Source: Streptomyces davaonensis JCM 4913 (GTDB taxonomy: Bacteria > Actinomycetota > Actinomycetes > Streptomycetales > Streptomycetaceae). Taken from it: a stretch of 64,000 nucleotides of DNA. Each line of letters starts with the position of its first letter. Position 1 is the first letter of the stretch. Positions 34,379 through 43,117 of this stretch are shown here, piece after piece. The position numbers were made by a program, and so were the translations under genes. Where the stretch lies: the NCBI RefSeq assembly GCF_000349325.1, contig NC_020504.1, forward strand, positions 5,118,053 to 5,182,052, written 5' to 3'. The notes beneath the pieces are model-generated. The model was not told where the DNA came from. It worked only from the letters and a program-made list of their open reading frames with translations, and searched no databases.

Positions 34379-35791
34379 TCACTCGAAGCGGGCCGCCAGC
34401 AGCACCACGTCCTCGGCGCTGTCCGCCGCGTCAAGACCGTCCGGCAGGACCGTGCGCAGGACGTGCTCCGCGATGGCGTCCGGGTCGTTCCGGATCGCCC
34501 GGGGCACGCTCGCCGCCGCCGTGTGCAGCCGCGCGAAGGCCCGGTCCGTGGCGTCGCCGGTACGGTGCAGCAGCCCGTCGGTGTAGAGCAGAACCGTCTC
34601 TCCGGGTTCCGCCTGGAGCTCCACGCTCGGCGCCTCCCAGCAGGCCAGCATGCCGAGCGGGGCGGAGACGGAGGTCTCCACGAACTCGGTGCGCCGCTCG
34701 CCGATCAGCAGCGGCGGGCAGTGCCCGGCCCCGGCGAGGGTGAGCTTGCGCAGCGCGGGTTCGCAGTACGCGAACAGCGCGGTCGCCGAGCGGGCGGGCT
34801 CGGTCAGCCGCAGCAGCAGCTCCAGATCGGACAGGACCGCCACCGGGTCCTCGCCCTCCATCACGGCGTACGCCCGCAGCGAGGCCCGCAGCCGCCCCAT
34901 CGCGGCGACCGCGCTCGGCCCCGATCCGGTGACCGAGCCGACCGCGAGCCCGAGCGCCGCGTCCGGCAGCGGCAGCGCGTCGTACCAGTCGCCGCCGCCC
35001 AGCGGCCCGGTGCGGTGTCGGGCGGCGAGCTGGACCCCGGGCACCCGGGGCAGCCGGGAGGGGAGCAGCTCCTCGGACATCGTCGCCATGCACGCGCGCG
35101 TGCGCTCGACCTCCAGCAGCCGGGCGAGGTGCTCGGTGGCGTAGCGCGTGTACAGACCGACGAGGTGCCGCTGCCGCTCCGACGGCTCGGCGGGCTCGTC
35201 GTAGAGCCATACGGCGGCCCCGAGCCGGCCCGCGGTCTCGGTGTGCAGGGGGAGTGCGTAGCTCGCGGCATAGCCGAGGCGCGCGGCCACCTCGCGATGG
35301 CGCGGGTCGAGACCGTCCTCGGCGAACAGATCGGGCTGCGCGATCTCCCCGTCCCCGCCGGGCAGTCCGTCGAGGATCCTGCCGTACGACATGGAGCCGC
35401 GCGGCACGGTCTCGATGTGCCCGAGGTCCGCGCGGGCGAGGCCCAGGCCGACCGTGGTGTCCGGGCCCCGTCCGTCGGCGGGCTCCAGCACGACGAGTCC
35501 GCGCCGGGCGCCGACGAGGGCGGACCCGGCGCGCAGCAGCTCCTGGAGGGCGTCTGACAAGGAGGCCGTTCGAGCCAGCCGCTCGGTGAGTTCATGGAGC
35601 GTGGTGAGGTCGGAGACCCAGCCTGCGAGCCGGTCCTGGAGGAGCAGTCCGGGGGCGCCGGGGGTGGCCGCGACTGTGACGGGAGTGGTGACTGTGGGCT
35701 CCGAGGCCACGGGCGCGGGCGCGACAGTGTGTGCGGGCGAGGGAACCGTTGAATCGATTCCGGCCACTTTCGGAGGGTGAGGGGCGTTCAT
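34379..35791 (-). CDS. GAF plus SpoIIE-type PP2C phosphatase
   Basis: 470 residues from the ATG at 35791. Residues ~85-245 form a GAF-type sensor region; the last ~190 residues are a SpoIIE phosphatase: GGGDWYDAL (metal Asp), the TGSGPSAVAAMG segment and LLYTDGL with its metal Asp. Such proteins dephosphorylate anti-sigma-factor antagonists or act in Streptomyces partner switching. An upstream ATG at 35845 (and further ones) is possible, with a -10-like TGTAGC element just upstream. The residues 1-80 linker is Pro/Thr-rich. Located opposite the primase-polymerase-like gene. Confidence 0.85.
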   Translation of the reverse strand: MNAPHPPKVAGIDSTVPSPAHTVAPAPVASEPTVTTPVTVAATPGAPGLLLQDRLAGWVSDLTTLHELTERLARTASLSDALQELLRAGSALVGARRGLVVLEPADGRGPDTTVGLGLARADLGHIETVPRGSMSYGRILDGLPGGDGEIAQPDLFAEDGLDPRHREVAARLGYAASYALPLHTETAGRLGAAVWLYDEPAEPSERQRHLVGLYTRYATEHLARLLEVERTRACMATMSEELLPSRLPRVPGVQLAARHRTGPLGGGDWYDALPLPDAALGLAVGSVTGSGPSAVAAMGRLRASLRAYAVMEGEDPVAVLSDLELLLRLTEPARSATALFAYCEPALRKLTLAGAGHCPPLLIGERRTEFVETSVSAPLGMLACWEAPSVELQAEPGETVLLYTDGLLHRTGDATDRAFARLHTAAASVPRAIRNDPDAIAEHVLRTVLPDGLDAADSAEDVVLLAARFE

Positions 35792-36411
35792 GTCGTCCGG
35801 CTTTCCGACCGGTGCGTATTGCTCAAAAGCATCGCAAACCCCCATGTCATTCTGCGCCGCTACAGTGTCTCCACATGTACACGCACTCGTGAGGGGATGT
35901 CCAGCATTGTCCTGCCGGGATTCCTGGTGTCCATGGGTAACGAGCGCACATCTCCCCGACCCCTTGCGGAAAGGCAAAGTTGGCTTAAAACTGCCTCAGG
36001 GAACGCCTTATTGCGGTCGACTGGCCTTGCTCCACGGAGCGTCACAGCGGTCGTGATGGGTACGTACTCGGAGAAGGCCAGGGGTGGTTGACAGTCACCC
36101 GGAACCTGGTGGCGGACCCGGGCGTCTTAGCCACCGACGACCGTGCCCCATCCTCCCGTGGCGGAGGCGAAGAGAAATACGCGGGACGGCAAAACGCCAG
36201 ACTTCGCCACCCCACGCCACGCCCATGCTTTTGATAGACGCAGGTATGGACGAGGCTGCCGCGGACGCAGCCAACGCTCGGCCCATAGGGGTTCCCCTTG
36301 CTCGCAGCAGGGGTGTGATGCGCCAACAGGTACGCACAGTGAAGTGATCGACACATGGTGTGATGTGGACCACGGTGTTGCCAGCGGTGCAACGGAAAGG
36401 AACGAGCGCTC
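35792..36411. other. Intergenic region between divergent phosphatase and primase-polymerase-like genes
   Basis: I found no supported gene in these ~620 bp. It carries a TTGACA hexamer at 36088-36093 without a convincing -10, a -10-like TGTAGC near the upstream start of the phosphatase gene (around 35860) and a less GC-rich stretch near 36180-36330. It must contain two promoters. Confidence 0.45.
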
Positions 36412-37077
36412 ATGCGCGAGATCCTCGGAAGGCGACGCAGGCTCCTGTCCCAGCGCAGCGACGGGAGGCCTGAGTTGCTCAGCGCGGCCCTGACCTTCGC
36501 GACTCAATGGCAGTGGCCCGTACTCCCGGGTGTGACGGCGGACCCGCAGGGGCGGTCCCGCTGCGGCTGCCCCGACCCGGAGTGCACGGTGCCCGGTGCG
36601 CACCCCTTCGACCCCGGCCTCCTCGCGGCCACCACCGACGAGCGCATGGTGCGCTGGTGGTGGACCAACCGCCCGGCGGCACCCATCGTCCTGGCCACCG
36701 GCGGCAACGCGCCCTGCGCGGTCAGCCTGCCCGCCCTGCCGGCCGCCCAGGCCCTGGCCGCGCTCGACCGCAACGGCATGCGGCTCGGCCCCGTGATCGC
36801 CTCGCCCACCCGCTGGGCGCTGCTCGTCAAGCCGTACTCCATGGAGCAGTTGGGCGAACTGCTCTACGCCAAGGACTTCGTCCCGGGTTCCCTGCGCTTC
36901 CACGGCTCGGGCGGCTATCTCGCCCTGCCCCCCTCCGAGACCGGTCAGGGTGCCATCGGCTGGGAGCGCGCGCCGCTGCCCGGCTCGGCCTCCCCGTGGG
37001 TACCGGACGTGGAGGCCGTGGTGGACGCCGTGGTGGAGGCCCTCACTCGTACGGGTGTGAGCGCACCCGAGTTGTAA
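36412..37077 (+). CDS. Primase-polymerase N-terminal-domain-like protein, degenerate
   Basis: 221 residues. The fold is that of the N-terminal prim-pol domain of actinophage/mobile-element primase-polymerases: a Trp-rich start (LTFATQWQWPVLPG), a CGCPDPECTVPGAHPFDPG segment with cysteines and His, and a TTDERMVRWWWTNRPAAPIVLATG segment. Where an intact homologue has DxD residues this protein reads NAPCAVSLPALPAAQ, so the metal-binding acids appear lost. It therefore probably is a non-catalytic nucleic-acid or partner-binding protein. ATG at 36412 has an AAGGAA site. Confidence 0.75.
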   Translation: MREILGRRRRLLSQRSDGRPELLSAALTFATQWQWPVLPGVTADPQGRSRCGCPDPECTVPGAHPFDPGLLAATTDERMVRWWWTNRPAAPIVLATGGNAPCAVSLPALPAAQALAALDRNGMRLGPVIASPTRWALLVKPYSMEQLGELLYAKDFVPGSLRFHGSGGYLALPPSETGQGAIGWERAPLPGSASPWVPDVEAVVDAVVEALTRTGVSAPEL

Positions 37078-37084
37078 GGGTGTC

Positions 37085-37111
37085 GGGCGCGCGCCGGACG
37101 GGGCGCGCGCC
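37085..37111 (+). terminator. GC-rich hairpin after the primase-polymerase-like gene
   Basis: Ten-base perfect complements at 37086-37095 and 37102-37111 with a short loop, eight bases after the stop codon. Probable Streptomyces-style terminator; no T-run. Confidence 0.5.
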
Positions 37112-37133
37112 TCACGTCGTTATCTTCCGTCTC

Positions 37134-37676
37134 ATGAACCTGCGTCTTCTTGCCCTTGCGGGCGTCGCGGTGTGCGCGGTGGCGCTGCCGCTGGCCGTGG
37201 CGTCCGCGGGGCAGGTCGGCGAAGAGAGCGGCCGGGTCACGGCGCCCGCCTCCCCCGCGCCCACTTCTTCCGTGCCCGCCGATGCGAAGGCGTCCTCCCC
37301 CTCGCCGCTGAATCTCGGCCTCGGCCTGGCCACCGCCGCCCGCTGCGGACCCGAACTGACCTCCCCCGAGGGCATCGAGGCACAGACCTGTGTGCTCACG
37401 CAGGGCGAGGAGACCTGGGCGCGCACCTATTACCGCAACACCACCGGCGGGGCGCTGGATTCGGTGCTGAGCCTGATGGGTCCGGCCGGGCGCACCGTGC
37501 AGATGCGCTGCGCGGTGGGCGCCGAGGACGAGCCGGGCACCTGCGAGACGCCTCGCGAGCGGACCCGGGGCGACCTGGACGGCTACACGGCGGTCGCGGA
37601 GTTCGCGTCCCACGCCGGACAGGGCCCGCTGTTGCTGCGTTCCGGCAGCAATTCCGGTGCGTCCACCGGCGGTTGA
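37134..37676 (+). CDS. Secreted protein of unknown function
   Basis: 180 residues. A signal peptide (residues ~1-27, ending at VASAG) is followed by a Pro/Ser/Thr-rich linker and a folded part with four cysteines (ARCGPELT, AQTCVLTQG, QMRCAVG, GTCETP), so two disulphide bonds outside the cell are likely. No family is recognised. It lies 57 bp after the primase-polymerase-like gene, with a hairpin between. Confidence 0.75.
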   Translation: MNLRLLALAGVAVCAVALPLAVASAGQVGEESGRVTAPASPAPTSSVPADAKASSPSPLNLGLGLATAARCGPELTSPEGIEAQTCVLTQGEETWARTYYRNTTGGALDSVLSLMGPAGRTVQMRCAVGAEDEPGTCETPRERTRGDLDGYTAVAEFASHAGQGPLLLRSGSNSGASTGG

Positions 37677-37699
37677 CGACCTGCCGCGCTCTGTACAGT
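37673..37699 (+). promoter_or_regulatory. Promoter-like hexamers upstream of an orphan leader
   Basis: TTGACG (37673-37678) and TACAGT (37694-37699) are separated by 15 bp, slightly shorter than normal for the housekeeping sigma factor. They would start a transcript through the hairpin described next. Confidence 0.4.
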
Positions 37700-37708
37700 T
37701 CCGTGCCC

Positions 37709-37927
37709 ATGCAAAGACCCGGTTGCTGGCGACGGGGGATGCACCAGCAACCGGGCTACTGGAACGGTAACAAGAGATCGGCCGTTCGCAAATTCGATCT
37801 GGGCTTTCCGGTCACCGATTTCCCTGTGCCGACGGGGAGTTGTGATCGGATTCACCAGTTTCGAGCGCCCCCCTGGCGGCTGACCGGTCGGTCAGCCGCG
37901 GGGAGCTTCTTCCTGTGCGTCAGCTGA
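37709..37927 (+). ncRNA. Possible structured leader or leader-peptide ORF, no downstream gene
   Basis: Downstream of the promoter-like hexamers an ATG opens a 72-codon frame whose first part contains Trp/Cys/Gln-rich residues, and the DNA forms a 12-bp perfect stem (arms 37718-37729 and 37744-37755, 14-base loop). Both suggest a regulatory leader (attenuator-like). But the next gene to the right is on the opposite strand, so no regulated gene follows in this window. It may be a leader stranded by rearrangement or a small RNA/peptide in its own right. Confidence 0.4.
37876..37899. terminator. Bidirectional terminator-like hairpin
   Basis: GCGGCTGACC (37876-37885) and GGTCAGCCGC (37890-37899) form a perfect 10-bp stem with a GGTC loop. 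It lies 20 bp beyond the stop of the leftward SEC-C gene and inside the end of the rightward leader frame. Confidence 0.6.
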
Positions 37928-38885
37928 GCGTGACCTGGCGGTTGGTCAGGCCGCCCCGCGCGCGGCGCTCGTCCGCGGTGAGCGGGGCGTCGGCCGCGAG
38001 GGCGGCGGTGAGCCGCTCGGCGAACTCGGCGGCCGGCTTCTCCACGTCCTGGGCGCCGATCCCGCTCGGCAGGTCCCAGACCGGCACCGTCAGGCCATGA
38101 GCGCGGAAGGAACCCACCAGACGGGTGCCCTCGCCGAGGTTGGACTTCCCGGCCGCGTGCAGCCGCGCGAGTGCGTCCAGAAGCTGCTCCTCGGGGTACG
38201 GCATGACCCAGCGCAGGTGGTTCTTGTCCGGCGTCTCGCACCAGTACGCGGCGTCCACGCCGGTCAGCCGCACGGTCGGGATGGCGGCGGCGTTGGCCCG
38301 CTCCAGGGAGGCGGTGACCTCCGGGGTGGCGTTCTCCGCGTCCGGGACCCAGAACTCGAAGCCCGCGTGCACAACTGGCTCGAACGTGCCATCGGCGTCG
38401 AGCAGATCCTGGAGTCGCGGACCGTCGGCCGGGGCACGCCGGGCCTGGACCGGGGAGCCGGGCTTGGACTCAAGGGCGCGCTGGAGGGTGTCGGCGAGGT
38501 CGCGGCTGATGTCGCCGGACGCCGTGTCGTTCTGGAGGCCCAGCAGGACCGAGCCGTCGTCGCGGCGCAGCGCGGGCCAGGCCATCGGCAGCACGGTCGC
38601 GAGCGTGACGGAGGGAACGCCCTCGGGCAGACCGCCCTTCAGCGGCAGCGTGACGGTGGCGGCGGGCACCAGCTCGCGCAGGGCGACCCAGTCGCACTCG
38701 CCGGGCAGCCCCTCGAAGGGGCGCTGCACCAACTCGGTCACGGCCTCGGCGGCCGCCTTGCCGTGACACGCCTTGTAGCGGCGGCCACTGCCGCACGGGC
38801 AGGGCTCGCGCGCGCCGACGACCGGGATCTCTCCGTCGGTGAGCTGTGGCCGCGTGGCCTTCGTCTGGGGGCGCTTCTTGGCCAT
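37920..38885 (-). CDS. SEC-C metal-binding motif protein (DUF5926 type)
   Basis: 321 residues. Near the N-terminus CPCGSGRRYKACHG is the SEC-C zinc motif (C-x-C-x8-C-H) found at the end of SecA and in stand-alone proteins; the remaining ~280 residues are the DUF5926 domain. ATG at 38885 is followed by a basic AKKRPQTKATRP tract, suggesting nucleic-acid or ribosome contact. Function unknown. A DnaA-box-like TGTGGACAA (38958-38966) stands just upstream. Confidence 0.85.
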   Translation of the reverse strand: MAKKRPQTKATRPQLTDGEIPVVGAREPCPCGSGRRYKACHGKAAAEAVTELVQRPFEGLPGECDWVALRELVPAATVTLPLKGGLPEGVPSVTLATVLPMAWPALRRDDGSVLLGLQNDTASGDISRDLADTLQRALESKPGSPVQARRAPADGPRLQDLLDADGTFEPVVHAGFEFWVPDAENATPEVTASLERANAAAIPTVRLTGVDAAYWCETPDKNHLRWVMPYPEEQLLDALARLHAAGKSNLGEGTRLVGSFRAHGLTVPVWDLPSGIGAQDVEKPAAEFAERLTAALAADAPLTADERRARGGLTNRQVTLS

Positions 38886-38994
38886 GAGGGGTCTCCCGGA
38901 AACGGCTCGTCTCGTACGGCGGGAGCCTAGCTGTTCACGCCATGACCGACGCGACCCTGTGGACAACGCGTCGCTGTCCCCTCCGTCGCCCGGG

Positions 38995-39621
38995 TCAGTC
39001 CAGGTCGTCGAAGGCGTCCGCGAAGTCCAGTTCGGGGATCGAGGCGACGGCCGGAGCGGCGACGCGCGTAGCGAAGTCATGGTGGCGGTGAGCCGCATTG
39101 GAGTCATGCACTATGACCCACACGGTGACCTCACCCCGGGCGTCGTCCCGGACACCCCAGTCGTCGGCCAGCGCGGTGATGATGTTGAGCCCGCGGCCGC
39201 CGTGCGCGGTGACCGAGGGCGTGGCCGGAGCCGGGCGGGTGGGCCCGCCGCCGTCCGTCACCTCCACCGTGAGCCGCCCGGCGGCGTCCACCCGCCACGC
39301 GGCCCGTACGTCACCGTCCCCGGCCAGGGCGTCGCCCAGTGGTCGGCCGTGTTTGCACGCGTTGCTCAAGAGCTCGGAAAGGATCAGTACGGCGTCGTCG
39401 ATGACCGATTCCGCCACACCACCCATGCGCAATTGTTCGCGCATCCGGTGTCTCGCTTTCCCCACGCCCGCAGGGCCATGGGGTACGGCCATGCTCGACG
39501 ACGTGGGCACCTCCTGTGCCACCACCAACGCCACCCCCGAGACCTCCTTCGCCCCACGCCACGGTGTGGATGCCCCAATGGCCTGTACCGGAAACCGGCC
39601 AATCCATGTCCGGTGACGCAT
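38995..39621 (-). CDS. SpoIIAB/RsbW-like ATP-binding protein
   Basis: 208 residues. GHKL ATPase: N-box SELLSNACKHG near residue 87, G1 box VTDGGGP near 122 and G2-type GGRGLNIITALA near 140. A basic N-terminal extension (~45 residues) with SIGASTPWRGAKEVSG-like composition precedes the domain, and a ~40-residue acidic tail follows. Such extensions mark a conserved Streptomyces subgroup. ATG at 39621 chosen; TTG at 39627 is an alternative. Probably an anti-sigma-type regulator. Confidence 0.83.
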   Translation of the reverse strand: MRHRTWIGRFPVQAIGASTPWRGAKEVSGVALVVAQEVPTSSSMAVPHGPAGVGKARHRMREQLRMGGVAESVIDDAVLILSELLSNACKHGRPLGDALAGDGDVRAAWRVDAAGRLTVEVTDGGGPTRPAPATPSVTAHGGRGLNIITALADDWGVRDDARGEVTVWVIVHDSNAAHRHHDFATRVAAPAVASIPELDFADAFDDLD

Positions 39622-39791
39622 TCGCAACGATCGAATACGGAACGAACGCGCCGGAGCACTCCCTGTAATTGCCTGGCTGGAAATCGACGGTGTGGCCGAG
39701 ATGTGGAGGATGGGGCCGATGGGACCACTGGGTCAAGAGGTCGTACAGAGGTAGTACTGAGGCGGTACCGGGACAGATGGGTTCGCGCAGC

Positions 39792-40601
39792 TCAGCGGCC
39801 GAGCTGGTGCAGCACCGCGCGGGGGCGGTTGGTGATGATGGCGTCGATGCCCAGTTCCACGCAGAGGTCGACGTCTTCTGGCTCGTTCACGGTCCAGACG
39901 TGCACCTGGTGACCGGCCCGCTTCAGCCGCTCGACATACGCGGGGTGATTGCGCACGATCCGGATCGAGGGTCCTGCGATCCGTACGCCCGCGGGCAGCC
40001 GTCCGTCGCGCAGCCGGGGCGAGACGAACTGCATCAGATAGACCGTCGGCAGCGTCGGCGAGGCGGCACGCATGCGGTGCAGCGAACGCGCCGAGAAGCT
40101 CATCACGCGGACCGGCGACTCCTGCGCGGTGGCCGGGGAGTCCAGGCCGAACCGCTTCAGCAGATGCAGCAGCCGCTCCTCGACCTGGCCCGCCCAGCGG
40201 GTGGGGTGCTTGGTCTCGACGGCCAGCTCGACCCGGCGCCCGGCGTCGGCGATCAGCTCCAGCAGGCGTTCCAGGGTGAGGACGGAGGTGGCCTCGCGGT
40301 CCTCGGGGCGGTGCTCCCAGTCGGGCTCCTCGTCCCGGTTCTTCCAGGAGCCGAAGTCGAGGGCGGCGAGTTCGGCCAGCTCCAGGGCGGAGACCGCGCC
40401 GCGGCCGTTGGAGGTGCGGTTGACGCGGCGGTCGTGGACACAGACGAGATGGCCGTCCGCGGTGAGGCGGACATCGCATTCCAGGGCGTCCGCGCCGTCC
40501 TCGATCGCCTTCCGGTAGGCGGCCAGGGTGTGCTCGGGGGCGTCCTCGGAGGCTCCGCGGTGGGCGACGACTTGGGGCGAGTGCTGCCGTGCGTGGGTCA
40601 C
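39792..40601 (-). CDS. Glycerophosphodiester phosphodiesterase
   Basis: 269 residues from the GTG at 40601. AHRGASEDAPEHTLAAY near residue 10 (catalytic His/Arg and Glu), ALECDVRLTADG near residue 35 (metal acids) and VHD are the GDPD signature. It splits glycerophosphodiesters into glycerol-3-phosphate and an alcohol. An upstream ATG at 40655 with an AAGGGA site is an alternative that adds an 18-residue leader. No signal peptide is evident. Confidence 0.88.
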   Translation of the reverse strand: MTHARQHSPQVVAHRGASEDAPEHTLAAYRKAIEDGADALECDVRLTADGHLVCVHDRRVNRTSNGRGAVSALELAELAALDFGSWKNRDEEPDWEHRPEDREATSVLTLERLLELIADAGRRVELAVETKHPTRWAGQVEERLLHLLKRFGLDSPATAQESPVRVMSFSARSLHRMRAASPTLPTVYLMQFVSPRLRDGRLPAGVRIAGPSIRIVRNHPAYVERLKRAGHQVHVWTVNEPEDVDLCVELGIDAIITNRPRAVLHQLGR

Positions 40602-40859
40602 CGCGTCATGGTGCCACCGAGTGGGGGTAGGCGTGTCGACGGGAGGCGATGGCATTATTCCCTTTTGCTGAGTAATGACCCATATAAAGAAAGGCCTCGG
40701 ACCCACAGCCACCGCTTATGGTGCTCTGACGGCCCGTGGGAAAAGCTGACGGCATACAAAAAGACCTGCACAGCTGAAACGCACCGGGCCGTCGACACAC
40801 GTGAACGGGCGTGACCGAGTGCGACCGAAAACTAACGCCGTGGATCGAGGAGAAAAGCT

Positions 40860-42335
40860 GTGAGCACCGAGAACGAGGGCGCCGCGGTACCCCCGGCCCC
40901 GTCCGCACCCCCCGTGCCGGTGGACGCTCCCGCTGCTCCGGAGCCGACCCCCGACGGCGCCCCGACGGCCCAGCTGCCGCCGGTACCTCCGACGTCACCG
41001 GCGGAGCAGCAACCGACCGAGGCGGGGCAGCCGTACGCCGCCCCCCAGCCCCCGTCGGCCCCGGACGCCTCCTGGCCGCCCCCCGCGCCGGCCAACCGCG
41101 CGTACGCCGCCACCCCCGTCTACGCCGCGACGGGCGGGGACGCGAACGGCGGCGCCGGTTCGGGCACGGTCTGGGGCGCGGCGTACCAACAGCCGACGCC
41201 CGCCCCCGCCCCCTCGTCGACCGGCCGCAAGCGCGGCGGCCTGCTCGCAGCGGTCCTGATCGCCGCGCTGGTCGCGGGCGGCATCGGCGGCGGAATCGGC
41301 TACACCCTGGCCAAGGACGACGAGAGCTCCTCCACCACCGTCTCCGCCTCCGACACCGGCGGCGACATCAAGCGCGACGCGGGCACCATCGCGGGCGTGG
41401 CCCAGCAGGCGCTGCCGAGCACGGTCACGATCGAGGCGGAGAGCAGCAGCGGCGAGGGCGGCACCGGCACCGGGTTCGTCTTCGACACCGAGGGCCACAT
41501 CGTCACCAACAACCACGTGGTCGCCGAGGCGGTCGAGGGCGGCAAGGTGAGCGCGACCTTCCCGAACGGCAAGAAGTACGACGCCGAGGTGGTCGGCCAT
41601 GCCCAGGGCTACGACGTGGCGGTCATCAAGCTCAAGAACGCCCCGTCGGGCCTGAAGCCGCTGACCCTCGGCAACTCCGACAAGGTGGCGGTGGGCGACT
41701 CGACGATCGCGATCGGCGCGCCCTTCGGTCTGTCGAACACCGTGACGACGGGCATCATCAGCGCGAAGAACCGCCCGGTGGCGTCGAGCGACGGCACGGG
41801 TTCGAACGCCTCGTACATGAGCGCGCTACAGACCGACGCCTCGATCAACCCGGGCAACTCGGGAGGCCCCCTCCTGGACGCGCAGGGCAACGTGATCGGC
41901 ATCAACTCCGCGATCCAGTCCGCCGGGAACGGCCTGGGCGGCACCAGCCAGTCCGGCTCCATCGGCCTGGGCTTCGCCATCCCGATCAACCAGGCCAAGT
42001 ACGTCGCCCAGCAGCTGATCAAGACCGGCAAGCCGGTGTACGCCAAGATCGGCGCCTCGGTCTCCCTGGAGGAGGGCACGGGCGGCGCGAAGATCACCGA
42101 GCAGGGCGCGAGCGGCTCGGACCCGGTGGAATCGGGCGGCCCGGCGGCGAAGGCAGGCCTGAAGCCGGGAGACGTCATCACGAAACTCGACGACCGAGTG
42201 ATCGACTCGGGCCCCACCCTGATCGGCGAAATCTGGACCCACCAGCCCGGCGACAAGGTGGAGATCACCTACGAACGAGACGGCCAGACCCACACCGTCC
42301 AACTGACCCTCGGCTCCCGAGTGGGCGACAGCTGA
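40860..42335 (+). CDS. HtrA/DegP-like serine protease with PDZ domain
   Basis: 491 residues. A Pro/Ala-rich cytoplasmic N-terminus (1-120), one membrane span (~125-150), a trypsin-like domain with the full triad His219 (TNNHVV), Asp252 (YDVAVIK) and Ser334 (GNSGGPLL), then a PDZ domain (~395-480). The type II-anchored layout fits an extracytoplasmic quality-control protease. GTG at 40860 follows GAGGAG. A tRNA-Ser gene follows 51 bp later. Confidence 0.92.
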   Translation: MSTENEGAAVPPAPSAPPVPVDAPAAPEPTPDGAPTAQLPPVPPTSPAEQQPTEAGQPYAAPQPPSAPDASWPPPAPANRAYAATPVYAATGGDANGGAGSGTVWGAAYQQPTPAPAPSSTGRKRGGLLAAVLIAALVAGGIGGGIGYTLAKDDESSSTTVSASDTGGDIKRDAGTIAGVAQQALPSTVTIEAESSSGEGGTGTGFVFDTEGHIVTNNHVVAEAVEGGKVSATFPNGKKYDAEVVGHAQGYDVAVIKLKNAPSGLKPLTLGNSDKVAVGDSTIAIGAPFGLSNTVTTGIISAKNRPVASSDGTGSNASYMSALQTDASINPGNSGGPLLDAQGNVIGINSAIQSAGNGLGGTSQSGSIGLGFAIPINQAKYVAQQLIKTGKPVYAKIGASVSLEEGTGGAKITEQGASGSDPVESGGPAAKAGLKPGDVITKLDDRVIDSGPTLIGEIWTHQPGDKVEITYERDGQTHTVQLTLGSRVGDS

Positions 42336-42386
42336 CCACCCCCACCCGTTACTCTTGTCCCCGCGCCGGGATCAACGACGGCGCGG

Positions 42387-42473
42387 GGAGGCGTGCCCGA
42401 GCGGCCTAAGGGAACGGTCTTGAAAACCGTCGTGGCAGCGATGTCACCGTGGGTTCAAATCCCACCGCCTCCG
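42387..42473 (+). tRNA. tRNA-Ser(TGA)
   Basis: 87-nt class II tRNA. Acceptor GGAGGCG pairs with CGCCTCC (42466-42472), discriminator G; anticodon TGA at 42421-42423 in loop CTTGAAA; long variable arm; T-loop TTCAAAT. CCA is not encoded. A hairpin terminator follows immediately. Confidence 0.94.
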
Positions 42474-42478
42474 CAGGT

Positions 42479-42516
42479 GAACGGCCCCTGACCTGGCACT
42501 TGGTCGGGGGCCGTTC
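42479..42516 (+). terminator. Terminator of tRNA-Ser(TGA)
   Basis: Arms 42479-42493 and 42502-42516 pair over 15 bases with one G-T wobble and an eight-base loop, starting six bases after the tRNA. Confidence 0.75.
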
Positions 42517-42572
42517 GCATGCTCGCCCGAACTCGCAGAGCGCGAGCACCACAATGTCCGTGGTCTTCCGGA

Positions 42573-43076
42573 TCAGAGAGCGTCGATCTGCCAAGCGATC
42601 ACGCCGGTTGATCCCTCGGCTCCGTTCACGTTGATCCGAACCAGTTCGTCCCCGGTGATCCGCTGCTGCACAACTGATTCATCGCAAGGAACTGATGCCG
42701 CTGTGCCTGCCTGCGTTGGCACGAACCGCACTTGCGCACTGCCGCTGCCGGCGCAGACCAGGTTGAGCCGGTAGGTCTTGCCCTTGCTCAGCCCGGGTTC
42801 GGTGTGGATGCCGTCGCTCACACGTTCCACTCCGGCTTCGACCAACGTCCCGCTGCGGACTGCGGCAATAGCCGCCTGAGCCCGCTCGGTCAGGTCCTTT
42901 TCCGATGGCTCCGATGGCTCCGGTGTCGTTCGGGTCGGGCTCGGCGCAGGCGACGACGGCCGGGGGGCGGTGGTGTCCTCACCGCTGTCGGATGTCGTGC
43001 ACGACGTGAGCAGAAACGCCGACATCACCACAGCACATCCGGCGAGCCGGGACCCTCTCGGGAGCGAACGGATCAT
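42573..43076 (-). CDS. Lipoprotein of unknown function
   Basis: 167 residues. Signal with lipobox LLTSC near residue 27, a Pro/Ser/Thr-rich linker, then a ~100-residue domain with two cysteines (LVCAG, SVPCDES). No family recognised. ATG at 43076 gives a proper lipoprotein signal. Confidence 0.75.
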   Translation of the reverse strand: MIRSLPRGSRLAGCAVVMSAFLLTSCTTSDSGEDTTAPRPSSPAPSPTRTTPEPSEPSEKDLTERAQAAIAAVRSGTLVEAGVERVSDGIHTEPGLSKGKTYRLNLVCAGSGSAQVRFVPTQAGTAASVPCDESVVQQRITGDELVRINVNGAEGSTGVIAWQIDAL

Positions 43077-43117
43077 GGTTTGAGTTTCCCAGGTGACCGA
43101 CAGCAATGGAGCCGCTC

